Of a DNA stretch of 64,000 nucleotides, positions 1-11,320 are shown in pieces. A model generated the notes under the pieces. The model was given only the letters and a program-made list of their open reading frames with translations, was not told the DNA's origin and did not search any database. Source of the stretch: Bugulina stolonifera. Lineage: Eukaryota; Bryozoa; Gymnolaemata; Cheilostomatida; Bugulidae. Both the position numbers and the translations under genes were made by a program. The DNA lies in the NCBI GenBank assembly GCA_935421135.1, contig OW285196.1:11405001-11469000 (forward strand), read 5' to 3'. Within the stretch, counting starts at the first letter, position 1, and every line of letters starts with the position of its first letter.

Positions 1-811
1 CTGCATTTTATAAAACTGCTTCGACTACAAAAGTTTATAAACCTATAAAATAAACAGAAAACATTCAAGTATTCCGTAATAAATAAAATGAGTGACAGAA
101 CTGTATATTACAATTTAGACGAAAATAATTCTATAACATTCTACGTGTAGACCTATAATAGTGGCTGGTAACTTGTAAAGTTGGCATACTCTTCTCTCTG
201 TATATTAACACTTATAAAACAGTAATAGACACAGTAGCTATGATCTGTGAATTTCCTACTGAGAGGACCCACTGTGCTAAACATTTCGAGTTCAAAACAG
301 CATACATGTTTGATGTTATGTTTTATGCAAAAATTATTCAATCTGCGTATAAACAACATACATGCGGTACATGATATTATTAGTGGTAAGTAGTATATAG
401 GCTTGTAATGTATATAAGCCGTCTAGCTGTATTTACATGTAATACCTGTGGTAAGTATACAAGACTATAAAGTCGTAATAGTCTTCATATATGCGCTGAA
501 ATTGACAAATCTTTCTTGCACATGATAGAATGTATATAATGATGGCTTGCTTGTAGCCTAGTTGCTAACTATATGATCCGCTATGGGTAATCTATAGAGT
601 ATAGCCTACAACCAACATGTAAAATATGTTAACGCCTCCTGGTGGTCCACAAAAATCTCAGTAAATTGACTAAAGAGTCGTCAAAATTTATGATCCTATA
701 AACCATGACATCTGCTGACATGATACTAATTAATTGAACTATTGAACTCAAACTGGTGTTTGAAAGTCGATTCTCTTGACAAGCATCAACATAGACGCAC
801 TCAATCACTAT
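1..811. other. 3' flank of the SLAIN-like gene, no gene seen
   Basis: A+T-rich sequence downstream of the minus-strand SLAIN-like gene. A 68-codon minus-strand open frame (153-359) has no family resemblance and no convincing splice context. It may contain the 3' UTR. Confidence 0.5.
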
Positions 812-2389
812 TTATTCTGATCTACTAGAGCTGCAGACTAGCAAATTGTCTCCAGTGTCTCAATGAGTCACAGAGATGTACACAAAGACACAACGTAACG
901 ACAGACAAGTGGATAACCAACCTTCACTGATATCTCGTAGTTTATGAGTGAGCGCTCGCCGTCTAGGAAGGAACTCCGGGCTCTCAAACGAGGCTAGCAT
1001 CCTCTTGCTGAGCTGATCAGCTGGGGCAGGAGAGTCGGGTGTTTGTGACTGTTTCTTAGGACTCGAGAACAACCTGATTGTAAACACAGTACGTATCGTA
1101 AATAAACATAATATACATGTATATTCACACACTCACACTTAATGAGTGCTTCAGAACATAAATAAACATATTTATATATTCACACACTCACTGAGTACTT
1201 CATAAAAATTATCACCGAAATGATTGGATTATACCACATGTATACTAAAGAGATATCACCAAATTTCATAAAATTTGTATCATTGAAACAATTCAAGTAA
1301 GTACAGAGTTGTCTGCACTTGTGAAGATATAGGGTGATAGGAAAACTGCACAGACTTGTGGGTATAATACTAAAATGTAGCATGGTATTTCTGATCAGCA
1401 CTTTATACATCAAGAACACTAGCTGCCAATTAGAGTGTATCCAAGGCATGACTTAGTAGTTACCTAATGATTACATGCATATAGTACATCATAGATAGGA
1501 TATAGCTGACTAACTACTAATTAGCATAAGGTTTAATCATTATAATGATGATGTCATCACTTGTGAATCTATATAATAAGAAAGTAGAGACTGCACTGAC
1601 ACTAATCACATAACCACCTATTTGCTGTTAGCACAAGATGTAAAGCCTACTGTATGGGCATGAAGGCCTAGTGTATATGTACAGTAAGTTAGGCCTATAT
1701 CATATGTATATAGGCTGCAAGTACATATGACCTAGTTGGCCTAGCAAGTACATGTAGTAGCCTACAAGTACCTACACTGTAAACTACAAACACTGTAGAT
1801 TATATTATGTGAACATACAAGTAAGTCTTTATGTATGTCTACATGTGTACAATGCATATCAAGTCAAACTACTTTGGTATAGCCTAATTGTGAACCCACA
1901 CTCAGACCCATATCCATCTTACACATGTACAGACTGGCCAGATAAGCCTACCAGATTTATCTACCCTTACCATGAAACATCGTCATCCAATGAGCACATG
2001 TTTGACACGTCAAAGCAGTCGCCATCTCCGTCACTCTCAGAGCTGACACTCTGTCTTTGCTGACCTAAAATGTGATACAGTCAGTCAAACCATGGACTAT
2101 ACTGACCGGGACCAATTCCTCATCTATCATTCCTAAGCAACATATGATTCACAAGCGTATGACGGGTCTAAGGAAAAAGTAGCTGCCTAGAACTACTAAC
2201 AAAACTTCCCGTGAATAGCAGATTTGATTCATTAAACTTACCTATAATTTTGTTTTGCTCAAGTAAATGGTTACTTGACCCAGTGTTCTGGTAAGGATGC
2301 TGCTTCTGAGTCCTTAATGCCGTGTTTTGGAGTTCAAGGTCTTTTACAAGAGATTTGAGACGCTGTACTTCGTCTTCCTCTTCCGCCAT
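812..2389 (-). CDS. SLAIN motif-containing-like protein, short form
   Basis: Minus-strand gene in four exons: 2242-2389, 1971-2064, 922-1073 and tentatively 812-837. Phases run 1, 2, 1 and the total is 420 nt (139 aa plus stop). The ATG at 2389 opens a charged coiled coil (EVQRLKSLVKDLELQN), as at the N terminus of SLAIN1/2. An acidic serine-rich stretch (SVSSESDGDGD) leads across an exon junction into SWLFSSPKK, then SPEFLPRRRALTHKL. This order (coiled coil, acidic segment, W-L-x-S-P-K, S-P-E...R-R-x-L) matches the N-terminal half of SLAIN microtubule plus-end proteins, which bind EB and CLASP/ch-TOG partners. Known SLAINs are several hundred residues, so this is short. The last exon uses a weak GTTGGT donor and its stop overlaps an AATAAA. 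The gene may instead continue with exons I did not find. The family call comes from motif memory. Confidence 0.58.
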
Positions 2390-3358
2390 TCCAATCACAT
2401 TACTTTGCAATACTTCAGTCTTGCTGAAATTTGGTCAATAGTTAACAAAATAGGATTCATGCATTAATCCCCAAGCCTATATGTCCCGATCAGAATCAAA
2501 GGGCATATTAGAATGACGAAACCACCAGCAACAATAATGCATAATGTAGAAACCCAAGGATTGTAAATCTGATGTCTCCGAAAAAGCCACTAATATAAAT
2601 ATAACTAGTAGCCAAATGGTAGGAGGCCACCAGACTCATTTTGAATACGAGGCCTACATTACATAATTATAATCCATGCAAAAAACATTATTACCATAAT
2701 AATAACACCAAGGAGTAAGAAGAGAAGGAGGCTTGTCCACGAAAACCTGTATATATGTTACAATGGGCTTCCGGTGTTCGATGTGCGCCTCGGGCACTTG
2801 GTAAAGTCTGAAGAAAAGATGATGAATATTTTTAAAAAAATAAAATTCACACATTAACTAAAATTAAAATATAATCAATGTCACTAATTGGTAATAGCCT
2901 GGTGAACACATTGACTATAAACACAATACTTATGTCACTGGGATACGAAAGATATAGCCAAGTAAAATCGCCATATTTGAAAAAAATTGCGTATCTCAAT
3001 ATAAAATGACACTTTTTGCAAATACCAACATGATCAACAAAATAAGCAAAAATAACACTAATAGATTTAAGTTTGCTATAGTGAGTGAGCTTGAATTCCA
3101 AATTTAAACTTTGCTCCTTCATAATAAATAAAACGTACAAACACTTAAATCGCGGTTGAAATGAGTCAATTTGTGCAACACGTTTCTCGTACATCAGGAC
3201 TCCATATACTTAGTCTGTTTTATGGCATATAGTTCAGATACCAGCTCAGTGCTTAGGCTAGTTTGTGGGCCCTACAAGATGCCCAAACTAAATGAAAATA
3301 GTGCTCAATGAACGATTATGTTTATCTCTGCAGAGAAATGATTTTCATTGGATGCTAT
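2390..3358. other. Upstream of SLAIN-like gene; partial repeat, no gene
   Basis: A+T-rich flank containing a diverged interspersed repeat (listed separately). The minus-strand open frames at 2654-2854 and 2847-3194 look like chance frames or repeat sequence. Confidence 0.4.
2705..2800 (-). repeat. Diverged copy of the GAGG...CCTCC hairpin repeat
   Basis: Read on the minus strand, this holds GCACATCGAACAC followed by GCCTCCTTCTCTTCTTACTCC. Both blocks recur in the copies at 3359-3552 and 13342-13536. The middle is interrupted by unrelated sequence. Confidence 0.6.
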
Positions 3359-3552
3359 AACTGTGACGTCATAGGCGCCAAAATGTGCACATGTATATTG
3401 CTGTTTAGCAATGACGAATCGCATCACGATTCAACGAAGTTGTCTACTCGCTTAATACCAGCGACTCATGTGATAATCTTTTTAAACCGAGGAGCACATC
3501 GAACACAAAATCCTCCCGGACGAGGCTCCTTCTCTTCTTACTCCTTGATAAC
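3359..3552 (+). repeat. Interspersed ~195-bp repeat, copy A
   Basis: Shares several blocks with 13342-13536: ACTGTGACGT, GCGCCA, the CGA.TCAACG.AGTTGTCTACTCG block, then TTTTAAACCGAGGAGCACATCG and the pyrimidine-rich CCTTCTCT...TTACTCCTTG end. The GAGGAG and CTCCT segments can pair as a stem around a ~50-nt loop. No terminal repeats or target duplications are clear, so the class is unknown (SINE, MITE or structured RNA). Confidence 0.7.
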
Positions 3553-4785
3553 ACTAAGGTCTAATAATATTAGCTTAGCATTAGGCCCTAACTTTCAATT
3601 GTAAACTAGAGTCTAATCTTGGAGATCAACTCGCCCAATTTCCACAAGCCAACCTAGTGGATTTTCGATGAACTGAAATTTTATGAAAAAATGAAAGTCT
3701 GCTGCTAACCAACAAAATCATGAAAATGAACATTATGCTATGACTCCTTAATACAAATAGCCTAAAATCGTCTATTTATTTTGATTGACATAATCTACAT
3801 CCATCCAACTGAACTTCCATAATCATAAACACAGAATTCAGGAGTGTCAGTGTAACCATATAAAAACTCTGAGGCACAATATGGAATAGAGTATAGTGAA
3901 ACATAACATAATATAATAATTATATTATTATCAATATATTAATTAATAATTATATTATTATTATTATATAATTAAAATTATTAATAATATACATAATGAC
4001 TGTAATAATTTAATAATTATAACATTATATAACTATTTATTGATATAACCAAACAACTAGCAGTAGATGAAAGGTTGGCTTAGCCTGAGCATGGCACAAT
4101 AAATTATATTATTATTATGATTATTTTAGGTAATTTAACCTAAGTTTTGTTTTGTTTAGCTGCAAATTCAAGCAAAATCGACCAAGCAAATATTTCATTA
4201 TGATTATTATTATAATTATTATAAATTATTTGAAATAAAATAAAATAAATTTGCCGAAATACAGATGGTAAAGTTAAAGTAATAGTAAGTTATAGTAAAT
4301 GTATGTATGTTGATGTAGAAATGTATGAAATGTAGAAATTGGGTGTTCAATTGAAATTACTAAATAAAAGAACACCCACTTTTGATGCTATTACTTATTC
4401 TTATGACCACTTACAATGTACATGATGTATTAACACTATTGGAATTAAATTTATTATTGACTAGTAGCAATACTTCCGGCCTTTTGCAGAATTTGAGCTA
4501 AAGCCTGAGAGTCGCTGCGACGTTCGAAATATCTAATGAAAAATTATTCTACTGGTTCAGGAGAACATAACCCCCGCCACAATCAATCAATGAGATGATA
4601 ACTTTTCTTTTTGTTGGTGTTGCAGGTATTTAGTTTGAACATTTACATTTATTGGGGTTTTCTAAAAGTTTACAGATAACATTATTTGTTAAAAGTAACT
4701 TGTTGACCACACATATTAATATATATTATGTGCAACTTATCAGGTAGAATAAATAAATAAATGAAAAATAATTATTATGTTATAT
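3553..4785. other. A+T-rich low-complexity spacer
   Basis: Runs of TAATAATTATATTATTA-type sequence (about 3905-4040 and 4100-4250) and no gene. Confidence 0.6.
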
Positions 4786-5434
4786 TGTAATGTATTCTGG
4801 GGTTTGGTACTGTCGTCCTAAGATGACTCCAGTGTCCAAAATGAAGAGCCTATGAGTGGTGCTAGGTCTTCTCATTACATGAAAGATCAACAGGTACTAG
4901 TAGTCAAATAACTATCACAGACGATAGACGACCCATATGGTCCCGAGTCGATGCTCTTTTACTATACTGAGAAAGAGAGTGATCCGACTTAGTAGGAAGT
5001 TCGGGTTGCAAGGTCAAAGACCTTAACAACTGGAATGACCTATCTATGAAGTGAAAGTCTCTGCATATAAGTATAGATGTGTCTTTACTGAGATACAAAC
5101 ATGAACTCAGACAACAAACATAAAAACAATGTGCTTTATATAGTATTAGAACTTCCTTTAGACGTAGTGCCGTAGAAAGACGACGTAGTGTCGTCTGGAA
5201 ATTGCGCAACAATGTGGCGGCCGGAAGCCCGATGACCGACCCAAAATAGGTCGGGTTTGAAAAAAGATGCTTGAAATCATCTAGATCATATGCAAAATCA
5301 ATATCAGGTATTTCTGAGAGGTTGAGCCTCTTTACATGGGTATAAAAAGGCGGATTATGCATCCTTGCCTCAGTGCCTGTTGACTGACTTTGTAGATGTT
5401 TGTGTTGCTATAGTGCTGTGGTACAGATTATGCA
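4786..5434 (-). mobile_element. Decayed copy of the 663-bp LTR family
   Basis: Begins TGTAATG after ATAT, like the intact copies. It keeps the order of landmarks: a GTCGTCC...GACGAC block, GTGCCTATGAGTGGT-like text, a reversed AATAAA (TTTACTGAG region), the GGAAGCCCGA...GACCCAAAATAGGTCGGGTTTG block, and GGTATAAAAAGGC near the far end. The right boundary is uncertain and no matching duplication was found there. The 152-codon minus-strand open frame inside is LTR sequence, not a gene. Confidence 0.75.
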
Positions 5435-5537
5435 GTGGAAATAAAGGATTTATGAAGGAGAGTCAAGTATTTTAATCTGCTCATCTCAGAAGCCATAATC
5501 AGAATGAAAGAAAATGAAAAAAGGGTAGCTTAGAAAA

Positions 5538-5846
5538 CTAAAACCGTAGACATCTAGTCTGTGTGTAAATATAATAATATTGGAACTTGACCTCCAATGC
5601 CAATATCCTGAAATAATGAAACAGAGTGTTTAAACAAACTAAAACAGACAGCACATGTATTGAGAGTTATCTACTCAAGACTAATTTAAGAGTTTGTCAG
5701 ATTTGAGATTTTTGGATTTACCACTATGGATATAAACAGACTTACTTCCCACACTGAAGTATTACTGGTTCCCCAGTCAAGCCAGTCACTGTCCATCTGG
5801 TTGTACAGTGGCTTCTATTGATTTCTTTTATAACTGCAATCTGCAG
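5538..5846 (-). CDS. Last two exons of an unrecognised gene (tentative)
   Basis: Exon 5746-5846 follows a TTTTACCCAG acceptor and ends at GGGAA|GTAAGT. It encodes LQIAVIKEINRSHCTTRW then TVTGLTGEPVILQCG. Exon 5538-5607 follows a good TTTCAG acceptor in matching phase 2 and runs to a stop, adding KILALEVKF and a tyrosine-rich end. The open frame, both splice sites and the phase match argue for a real 3' end. I cannot name the family. Further exon-like segments on the same strand are at 9352, 10062-10102 and 10753-10782. Confidence 0.4.
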
Positions 5847-6115
5847 CTGGGTAAAAGTAGTATTGTCAAAGACATGTTACATGTACTGTAGCACATGTAG
5901 GACTATATAAAGGTCAACTATCTCCTAGTTCCTTAGGCTAGTAGGATCCCTCCAGTAAGTTATAATTGTGACAAAGTTGTATTGTATAAAATATCCTGCT
6001 GAAAACTATGTACAAGTATATGTGTTCTACTTATGCAGATAAGGGTAAGGTAAGTTGATTGGTTGGATGTCAAATGTGGAAGACAGCCAACCAATCAACT
6101 TGCCTCCCTGCCTGT

Positions 6116-6258
6116 TATAGTCTGTTAAAGTCTGTTAAAGTCTGTTATAGTCTGTTATAGTCTGTTATAGTCTGTTAAAGTCTGTTAAAGTCTGTTAAAG
6201 TCTGTTAAAGTCTGTTAAAGTCTGTTAAAGTCTGTTAAAATCTGTTAAAGTCTGTTAA
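6116..6258. repeat. Decamer tandem repeat (TCTGTTAAAG)n, left part
   Basis: About fourteen units of a 10-bp repeat, TCTGTTAAAG or TCTGTTATAG. The array resumes at 6820, so it is split by the inserted element at 6259-6819. Confidence 0.95.
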
Positions 6259-6819
6259 AGGGGTTATGCCACGTGTTTTCAGGTAGCATTAAGACGCACT
6301 CAGCTACCTAGTGGCACAACGTATTGAGTACCTAGATACTAGTACTGTTAGTTATCCTGTGCTTGCGGCTTCCAGGCTATATTTTGAACAACTAGACCAC
6401 AACGCAATGTATAGGCATGTAGAATAACGCAACGATGGCCGCTGTATACAGTGTGGCCAGATGAAACACCGGACCTACCAATAAAGGCAGTTTGTTATTG
6501 CCAGCAAAAGTAAAGCCCAGAAAAATTCAAAAACTTGCACAAGTTATCCTACTGCTATATTAGTAAATCCTGTAAAATCATGTGTTCACTACTGTACTCT
6601 TTCTATGCAAACAGCTTGAATTCAACAATTTTCTCTATATGACATAAAGCACGCAGTTGCATCTTCATATCAAAGTTGCGTTTGGATCAGCATCCACTAG
6701 TGCTAATGAGTCAAGCATGGGCAAGAGAACACAACTCTTCTTATAGTAGCACAAATGCAATAAACCTTAGTAAGAGATGCTGCTTTGAACATAGACATAA
6801 ACCACATTCCATAACCCCT
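6259..6819. mobile_element. TTAA-flanked MITE inserted in a decamer array
   Basis: 561-bp element with terminal inverted repeats starting AGGGGTTATG at the left and ending CATAACCCCT at the right; weaker matching (GTG...TTT) continues inward. TTAA stands immediately outside both ends (6255-6258 and 6820-6823). TTAA duplication is the piggyBac signature, so a non-autonomous piggyBac-like element is likely. Because the array unit itself contains TTAA, the duplication cannot be told from neighbouring units. No transposase remains. Confidence 0.7.
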
Positions 6820-6938
6820 TTAAAGTCTGTTAAAGTCTGTTATAGTCTGTTAAAGTCTGTTAAAGTCTGTTAAAGTATGTTAGAGTCTGTTAAAGTCTGT
6901 TCCAGTCTGTTAGAGTCTGTTAAAGTCTCTTAAAAACA
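6820..6938. repeat. Decamer tandem repeat, right part
   Basis: About eleven more units of TCTGTTAAAG with more substitutions (TATGTTAGAG, TCTGTTCCAG) than the left part. Confidence 0.9.
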
Positions 6939-7765
6939 ATGTTCAAAACAACGGTCTGTAGAGCAACTCTATAGGTAGTGTTCGAAGTGAGGGTACTCAG
7001 ACTATATGGCTATATGGCGTGTAAGTGTCTGTGTTGACTGGGTATATAGTTAGCAAGCATATGCCTTACATTACAAGACCTCCAATGCAATAGCTAATAT
7101 ATTGTAGGTATAGTATACAAGTCAGACTATTGACCAACTGTTTTCATAACTGTATAGCAACAGATGCATGCAGTTTTACAAGTAAATGCACAGCATCTGG
7201 AAGGTTTTTATATAAAGCGCTGACGTGTCAGCCCATAGAGTCAGACCATGTACATTCATCTTGAGCATCCATACCCAGTGGTCTGTTACTTGATGAAAGT
7301 AATGTTTATTTAGTGCATGAGGTATTAGCTAGCCAGACCCTACCCTATTGCATAAATAATATTGCACAGTCATATACATTGTATATATTATATTGGATAT
7401 TATAGGACATAGGCAATAGTACAATCACAGCTGAAGTAATTTGTTGGAGCAACTCTATCTAGTGAAGTTCACAATATTACTTGCAGGTTTTTAGAACAGC
7501 AACTAAATCAGTAAAGAGCGAGTACAAAATACCTGACAAGATTCCTCTATAACAGTATGTATTTTGTGGTCGAGTCTGGGGTAAGAGTAGACAACCTATA
7601 AAATATAGAGAAATATTACTTCTTTACTCTACAGTCCAGCTACGCTACTTGTTTATAGATGGATTGACTATTGTATATTGACTTTATTTATAATGCTAGA
7701 TGGTGGCAGTAAACAGTATTAATAACATTATGACATTGAAGTGTAGAAGCACGCATAAATATATA
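6939..7765. other. Spacer, no gene seen
   Basis: No supported exon or repeat family was recognised. Confidence 0.4.
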
Positions 7766-7769
7766 ATAC

Positions 7770-8769
7770 TGTGGTGAAACAGCCTCCATGGCAATGGCCT
7801 CCCTGGGCCAACCACACAACATTGAAATTGACACTGACATTATTATCCGTATTATCCATGTTATCCATATTCATTAATGCATGATGTCTTACCTTATGCA
7901 ATTATACTCATGCGTGTTATACCACTTATATCCAATCAACTTATATTGTGTGCCTTACTATTATTACCAGTCAATCAGACAATTGGAATTACAACTGTAT
8001 TACAACTTGATTTTTCCCATATACTGTTAGCAATTACCTTCTCTTGTCTGATTATATTAAATAGAGTCTTTTGCCATATATTATAAGTATCACTTGTGGC
8101 CGATGCTATGGATTAGGCTCATAATTATATATCTTATGTTTCACACTATTGTGCCAAGGCAGACCCTTTTTATGGCCGACGTCGAGCGGAACCATCCATG
8201 TTGTTGCATCAGTTCCTGAACCGATACCTTACTGGCCGGCCGATACTTTATCGGCCTATTTTGGCCGAAAATAGATATAGTATAAAAGGCAGTACATTTT
8301 CTGTATCAAATCAGTTGTTGATTGCGCTCTAATAAAGCAACATCTCCTAACTCAAACCTATAGAGGCTTTCTCTTGTAGGCAGGTAACTTTACCGGCGGA
8401 TCCATAGATCTATACGGCTCGAGTTCATCCCCATCCTCGTTTAAGCGTATCTCTACACCACTTCTATGACTTAGGTTGATCCCGGATTCTATATGAATCT
8501 AGCGTCGGGCTTAAGATCGTAGGATACCAGATCGTTCATTGCACTCCTCTGGAGTATAAAGTCTACAAGACCTACGTCGGTCCTGAGCTCTCTAATAAGT
8601 CCCGGCATCGGCCTACGTTTGATACATATCAACAAGAGCACATATAATAACTGTTCACTCTTTATGTAATGAGCAGAAGGTTACTTGGTCGACCCCTACC
8701 ACCTTCCAAGCCCTTCCCATACTAGCGGTCTATCGGCCCTCGTATGTAAACACACTCAAAAACATTGCA
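7770..8769 (+). mobile_element. Solo LTR, ~1-kb family, copy 1
   Basis: A 1000-bp unit, TGTGGTGAAACAG...AACATTGCA, flanked by the 4-bp duplication ATAC (7766-7769 and 8770-8773). Its limits were set by alignment with the inverted copy at 17010-17955; similarity stops abruptly at both ends. Internal order fits an LTR: TATAAAAGG at 8281 (promoter, end of U3), AATAAA at 8331 (R) and a long U5. No internal retroelement sequence or second same-strand LTR is present, so it is a solo LTR. Confidence 0.85.
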
Positions 8770-8773
8770 ATAC

Positions 8774-10061
8774 TATAAGATTAGACAACTCCATTACAGT
8801 TACAGAGGCACCAGATTGTTACTTCAACACAAAAATGGTGACTTTGGGAATATTTTCCAATTGAAGATATTATTTATATTAACTCATAATAGATGGATCG
8901 ATGCAACCAACAAATAATATTAATAATTTAGCTCCTCACACGCATTGAAAATCTGGTGAATGTTACCCAAAACACAACACTATGCTGGACAAGTTTTCAA
9001 GATTCAAATGTAATGTCTGTATTATACAGTGCTACATCCATCTTATAACAAAAGTAGATTTGTTACCAGTATAGAATGAAATGCTCACTATCACAGTAGA
9101 TCATAATGCTCATCACAATCCTCAAAGGTTTTTCATCTAAAGCTCTAATCCCATTAAGAAAATACAATACGACGATTATTAATGCTAAAATACAACTAAA
9201 AGAGGGATGGACAGCAGAATGATGAAGACTAATTTCTTTGCCTAAATACACTAAATTATAGTTACATACAATACAGTCATTGGGCTTGTATCAATATAAT
9301 ACTCTAATAGCAATATTGATGAGAATCATAAATTCAAAGCTACATACATACCCATCGTGATCACATGCAACTACTATCTGACAGTTCTTCCGATAAATGT
9401 TGCAAATATCTTCAACAACATGTTAACTGCCTCACGTCATGCTCTCCTTAGTCTTGTGGTAATATCTTTGATGATAATTATGGCTCTGCACATCAAGCTG
9501 AGGTTGGTCTGTATTACAGTATGCTATGGTTTGATAATTCAGTAGTGTGGAGTAGCATTTTTACTATAGATAATTACTGTGAATCCCTATCTGTATCAGA
9601 TAATGGCTTGTTTCCCTGGAATACATTTTAATGAGCTAGCCAACTGCTTACACAACTATAATGAGCCTGCAATCGACACCAATATAAATTAATGTTTTAA
9701 AATTCTTCTTGCAAGGAATTTATTTTTGAATTCATCCCAGTCAGTGTTCGAAGTGTGTACTCACCTAAATTTTAGTGGTTATATGGTCAACAGGCGTGTA
9801 CCCTCATTTCAATTGCTAGTTTTCCCCATACAGTCACTGTGGACCTGATAGTGCAATGGTAGATTGCTTGATTATCAATCATAGGGACATGGGTTGAATC
9901 TCACCAACGCACGACATTTTTCATTTTTGTAATCCACCAATTTCAGTTACTATAAGATTAAGTGGATAACTATACAATATTAATCTGTAAGATCACATGC
10001 ACCATGTACCCACCTCATTTGTTCCACTTTGAACATTGATACCAGAGATTTGGTTTCATAC
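8774..10061. other. Spacer with a tRNA-like relic and one exon-like segment
   Basis: A tRNA-derived relic lies at about 9843-9915: A-box-like TAGTGCAATGGTAG and B-box-like GGTTGAATCTC without a proper acceptor stem. On the minus strand an exon-like segment encoding KNCQIVVACDHD ends at 9352 before GTATGT; its start is unclear. It could belong to the same unrecognised gene as 5538-5846. Confidence 0.3.
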
Positions 10062-10782
10062 CTGCGAAAAGAACTCATCCCTGACTGGGAGTGAAACTGA
10101 GGCTAGACGACAATTAATGTGTTAACATAATAAACACAAATAAATTCTATTGCTACTCTGAATATATAATTGTACTAGTGTTATGATGATTTTACCGCAG
10201 TTAGTCCTGCAGGTTGGATCAGTTTATTACATTAGCTCTGCATAACAAATTTATATGTTAAAAATTGTGTTGAGAATTCGAGGAATCGGACAAATTGTGA
10301 GCTCAACTATTTGGTGCTGTATAACCCCAATATGCTTAGTTTGTGTACGTAGATAACAATTTGTGTAACACTGAAATATCTAGCCTACAATTTTGTATTC
10401 ATCAAACAGTTTATGTGGGATAGTTCATTTTAGAAGCAATTCTGCTGTAGCAGAAGCAAAGGTACTTCGTTTGGGAATGGAATCAAGTCAAAGACAGGAA
10501 TCATCATTGTCATTTAAAACCGTAAAAAAAGGTATGGTGCATTGTATATTCACAATTAATGACTTAATCAGAGCAGGGTCCTAGGTTAGGACCATTGAAT
10601 TTTACTTGTTATTTCAGTCACTTTTCTAGCTGTAGGAGTGCAGCTGCGATGATTGCTTTTTGGAAGAACGGTCAGGCCAGCTCACTCTCTCTAGCCCTAG
10701 CCCCCTCTTGCTTGGTCAGCCGGTTCTGACTCCCTCTTCACTGTACTCTGACCTGCATGTTGTACAGCGGCACCTCAGCTAC
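10062..10782 (-). other. Two short exon-like segments (tentative)
   Basis: Segment 10753-10782 (CTAG acceptor, GTCAGA donor) encodes VAEVPLYNMQ. Segment 10062-10102 (TCTAG acceptor, GTATGA donor) encodes SVSLPVRDEFFSQ. Their phases do not join directly, so at least one more exon would be needed. This is weak evidence for a minus-strand gene extending to 5.5 kb. Confidence 0.22.
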
Positions 10783-11320
10783 CTAGCCAGACACAACAAT
10801 AATAGGTGTGGGTATACAAATACCTAACCTACAGCATAGCTTTGCCAACATCATTTGTAAATTATTGATACCCATCACCTGGCAGTTTCAATGAGCTGAT
10901 ACCTAAGTTAGTCGAGGAACTAACAAGTACGAATCTGCATGTGCATTTTACATGTACATGGCTTGTATAAGTTTGCTTGCGTAGTAGTTTATGTATAAAA
11001 ATACAGGTTGATGTATATGTACATGTATCCGTGTTCTTTCCCTGTAAACACAATATAGTGCTGTTGCCTGCATGCAAGGTTATACAGTAATCAGTGCACA
11101 TTTATTTAATATGCACTTTGCATAAAACCAAAATACCTATGTGTGCACGTATTTAGAGAACTTGCACAAGAATATTTTCTTCATTTGTTAAATACAAATG
11201 TAAGCTAATTAAACTATTATCACTATGAAATCATTCTGACCTTCTACGTTTTACAGTTTCATCATGTCTCCGCAAAGCATATACAAAAGTTTTTACCGCC
11301 TGAGTTTTTTCCTTTTGTAG
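10783..11320. other. Upstream of sulfotransferase gene A
   Basis: The missing first exon of the plus-strand sulfotransferase gene (a short cytoplasmic tail and membrane anchor, exit phase 1) should lie here or further upstream, but I could not identify it. Confidence 0.3.

Noticed and set aside
6116..6938. CRISPR-like array
   Set aside because: The units are contiguous decamers without unique spacers, and the genome is eukaryotic.
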